In this document: positions 62,749-64,000 of the stretch, one piece after another
Position numbering within the stretch: position 1 is the first letter of the stretch
Layout of the letters: each line of letters starts with the position of its first letter
Assembly (NCBI GenBank): GCA_002352225.1
Contig: DEIA01000022.1
Coordinates: 14,624-78,623 of the forward strand
Source: Flammeovirgaceae bacterium UBA2786
GTDB lineage: Bacteria > Bacteroidota > Bacteroidia > Cytophagales > Cyclobacteriaceae
DNA length: 64,000 bases
Direction of reading: 5' to 3'
The notes under the pieces: generated by a model
The model's database searches: none
What the model was told of the DNA's origin: nothing
What the model saw: only the letters and a program-made list of their open reading frames with translations
Position numbers and translations under genes: made by a program

Positions 62749-63309
62749 TCACTTCCTTCTTATGGAGCAACCCGCAGCCCGTTGATTAGCTATTTCTATT
62801 TTTTGCCCGGCCAATAATTTATCCATTGCGTCTTTTAGGTAGAACTGCTTTACATCTTTTGCAACCTGCGGGTTGTCGTCAATTGCACCACTGTAAACGA
62901 TGTTAAGTTTTGCACCGGCTGTTGAAAGCAGAAACACTTCGGTGCTTTTGCGGGCGCCTAAAATCTCCATGGCAATTTGATCTTTATCGGCCAGGTAAGG
63001 CGCATTTATGTCTTTATAATGAATGGCCATTTGTTCTACACTTTCCTGTGCCTCCTGATTAGAATTAATAAGAACAAATTGAATCTTGCCGGCATATTGA
63101 GTGGTAAGTGTTTTAAGCCGTTCCTTGTAATAATTATCAAACGGGCATTCGTGGCTGGTAAACACAATTGCAATTCCGGTTGCTGTGCCCAGCCCCGAAA
63201 GGGATACTACCTTACCATCTTTGGTATTGGTTAGCGAGAAATCTTTTATTTCCTGTGCAGTTAAGGTGCCTGTTAACAGCAGCAAAATTACCAACATGAA
63301 GTTCTTCAT
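62749..63309 (-). CDS. Exported redoxin-family protein
   Basis: The 186-residue protein has a signal peptide (cleavage near L-T-A-Q) and a thioredoxin-like fold of the AhpC/TSA group. It has a single peroxidatic-type cysteine in H-E-C-P-F-D-N-Y-Y and no resolving Cys in the usual CxxC place. A second cysteine is close to the C-terminus (A-A-G-C-S). It may be a periplasmic thiol peroxidase or copper-linked redoxin. The phosphopantetheinyl transferase gene ends six bases upstream on the same strand. Confidence 0.8.
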   Translation of the reverse strand: MKNFMLVILLLLTGTLTAQEIKDFSLTNTKDGKVVSLSGLGTATGIAIVFTSHECPFDNYYKERLKTLTTQYAGKIQFVLINSNQEAQESVEQMAIHYKDINAPYLADKDQIAMEILGARKSTEVFLLSTAGAKLNIVYSGAIDDNPQVAKDVKQFYLKDAMDKLLAGQKIEIANQRAAGCSIRRK

Positions 63310-63315
63310 AATCTT

Positions 63316-63939
63316 TTAAATTTTAGTACAAACCAAAACATAACCAGGTTGAATCCGATAGTGTAACTGTAACTCTTGTTTAAACCCATTTGCCGTAATA
63401 GTTCCGCATAAATCCCCTGCCTGGGCCAGGTTAAATGGTTTTACATTCAGATGTTCTGCAAAACTAAGGCCACGTTTCCCATACGATTTGTATAACGCTT
63501 CTTTTGCACACCAGTACACACAATGTTTTACTATGTCCTGCCCGGCATCAGTTAGTTCTGTTGCGGCCAAAATACGCGGTGCAATGTTTAATAGTTTTTG
63601 TTTTGGTTGCTCCAAATCTATTCCAACCTCTGTGTGTAAATCAATTTGAGCTGCCACGTATGGATAAGAATGAGAAAGAGAAATATGGTGCGGATGGTTT
63701 TTTAAATACGGCTTACCAAATTCATTTTTCTCTAACCCATAATAATTCATACCACATTGTTCTACCAACTCTTTCACTAAGGCTCTGCCGGCCAGCCACT
63801 CTAATCGCTTAGGGTAATTAGCAACCGAGCTGTCAATTATTTCGCCACTGGCATGCTGCAATTCATCTTCTGTTTCGCTTATAAACCAAAGTGCCCAGCC
63901 ACTCTGTGCATTGTCTTTCTGTAATTTCATTGCGGGCAT
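63316..63939 (-). CDS. 4'-phosphopantetheinyl transferase
   Basis: The 207-residue Sfp-type enzyme attaches the phosphopantetheine arm to carrier proteins. The metal-binding motifs V-G-I-D-L-E and W-C-A-K-E-A-L-Y-K are both present, with H-I-S-L-S-H-S in the N-terminal half. Length is typical of bacterial members. It starts 60 bases before the window end, and its stop is separated by six bases from the start of the redoxin gene. Confidence 0.9.
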   Translation of the reverse strand: MPAMKLQKDNAQSGWALWFISETEDELQHASGEIIDSSVANYPKRLEWLAGRALVKELVEQCGMNYYGLEKNEFGKPYLKNHPHHISLSHSYPYVAAQIDLHTEVGIDLEQPKQKLLNIAPRILAATELTDAGQDIVKHCVYWCAKEALYKSYGKRGLSFAEHLNVKPFNLAQAGDLCGTITANGFKQELQLHYRIQPGYVLVCTKI

Positions 63940-64000
63940 TGGTTTCTAGTGCTTAAACATACAATTTTGGTAAAAAAATTGGATTAACCATCTATGTCAC

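Noticed and set aside
1..64000. tRNA, rRNA or CRISPR loci
   Set aside because: No cloverleaf-like sequence with conserved arms, no rRNA segment and no regularly spaced direct repeats were seen.

Overview
The window looks like a chromosome segment from a Bacteroidota bacterium, most likely order Cytophagales. The evidence is a fused SecDF, the gliding lipoprotein GldH, a PorT-family protein and a PorE-like protein (both type IX secretion, T9SS), the RicT/PSP1 protein next to gldH, menaquinone methyltransferase MenG, LytS/LytTR two-component pairs, many small secreted proteins and lipoproteins, and promoters of the Bacteroidota TTG / TAnnTTTG type. Shine-Dalgarno sequences are mostly weak and TTG or GTG starts are fairly common. 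Genus or species cannot be fixed from the sequence alone.

Region 1 (1-9.6 kb) is accessory DNA. It holds a type III restriction-like helicase/nuclease, a small membrane protein, two secreted proteins, a 3' gene fragment, a rearranged remnant of a group II intron 3' end, an AAA/DUF4143 ATPase, an AlkD-like alkylation-repair protein and a DoxX-like membrane protein. Four related imperfect inverted repeats lie at the 3' ends of same-strand genes. They begin with YAAC and, in three of four, end with GTTR, which is the layout of integron gene cassettes with attC-like sites. No integrase is visible. This is the most unusual feature of the window.

Region 2 (9.7-22.1 kb) holds signalling and small envelope genes: a Crp/Fnr regulator, two paralogous secreted proteins, an AraC regulator with seven membrane segments, a coupled three-gene unit (alpha/beta hydrolase, DUF2306, CPBP protease), several lipoproteins, an amidohydrolase, a pirin and an OsmC protein. 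Three promoters share a 14-bp near-palindrome at exactly the same distance from the -7 element, which suggests a local regulon.

Region 3 (22.2-37.7 kb) is mostly core. It runs secDF, an OmpR-type two-component pair, a possible structured RNA, then on the minus strand gldH, ricT, purD, two glycoside hydrolases and a LytTR/LytS system. That system has two tandem sensor kinases, one of which lacks the phospho-acceptor histidine.

Region 4 (37.8-43.7 kb) is a run of small, mostly uncharacterised envelope proteins (rhodanese, WG-repeat, GRAM-like, lipoprotein) ending in a DUF2807 adhesin-like protein.

Region 5 (43.7-64 kb) is housekeeping: YigZ, an RNase D-like exonuclease, NhaC, a saccharopine-dehydrogenase-like protein, a coupled DUF4442-acyltransferase-glycosyltransferase unit, RsgA, Kdo transferase, enoyl-CoA hydratase, a low-molecular-weight phosphatase, aspartate kinase, fructose bisphosphatase, DUF5606, EngB, a PorE-like OmpA protein, MenG, PorT, a short-chain dehydrogenase, a redoxin and a phosphopantetheinyl transferase. 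No tRNA, rRNA or CRISPR array was found.
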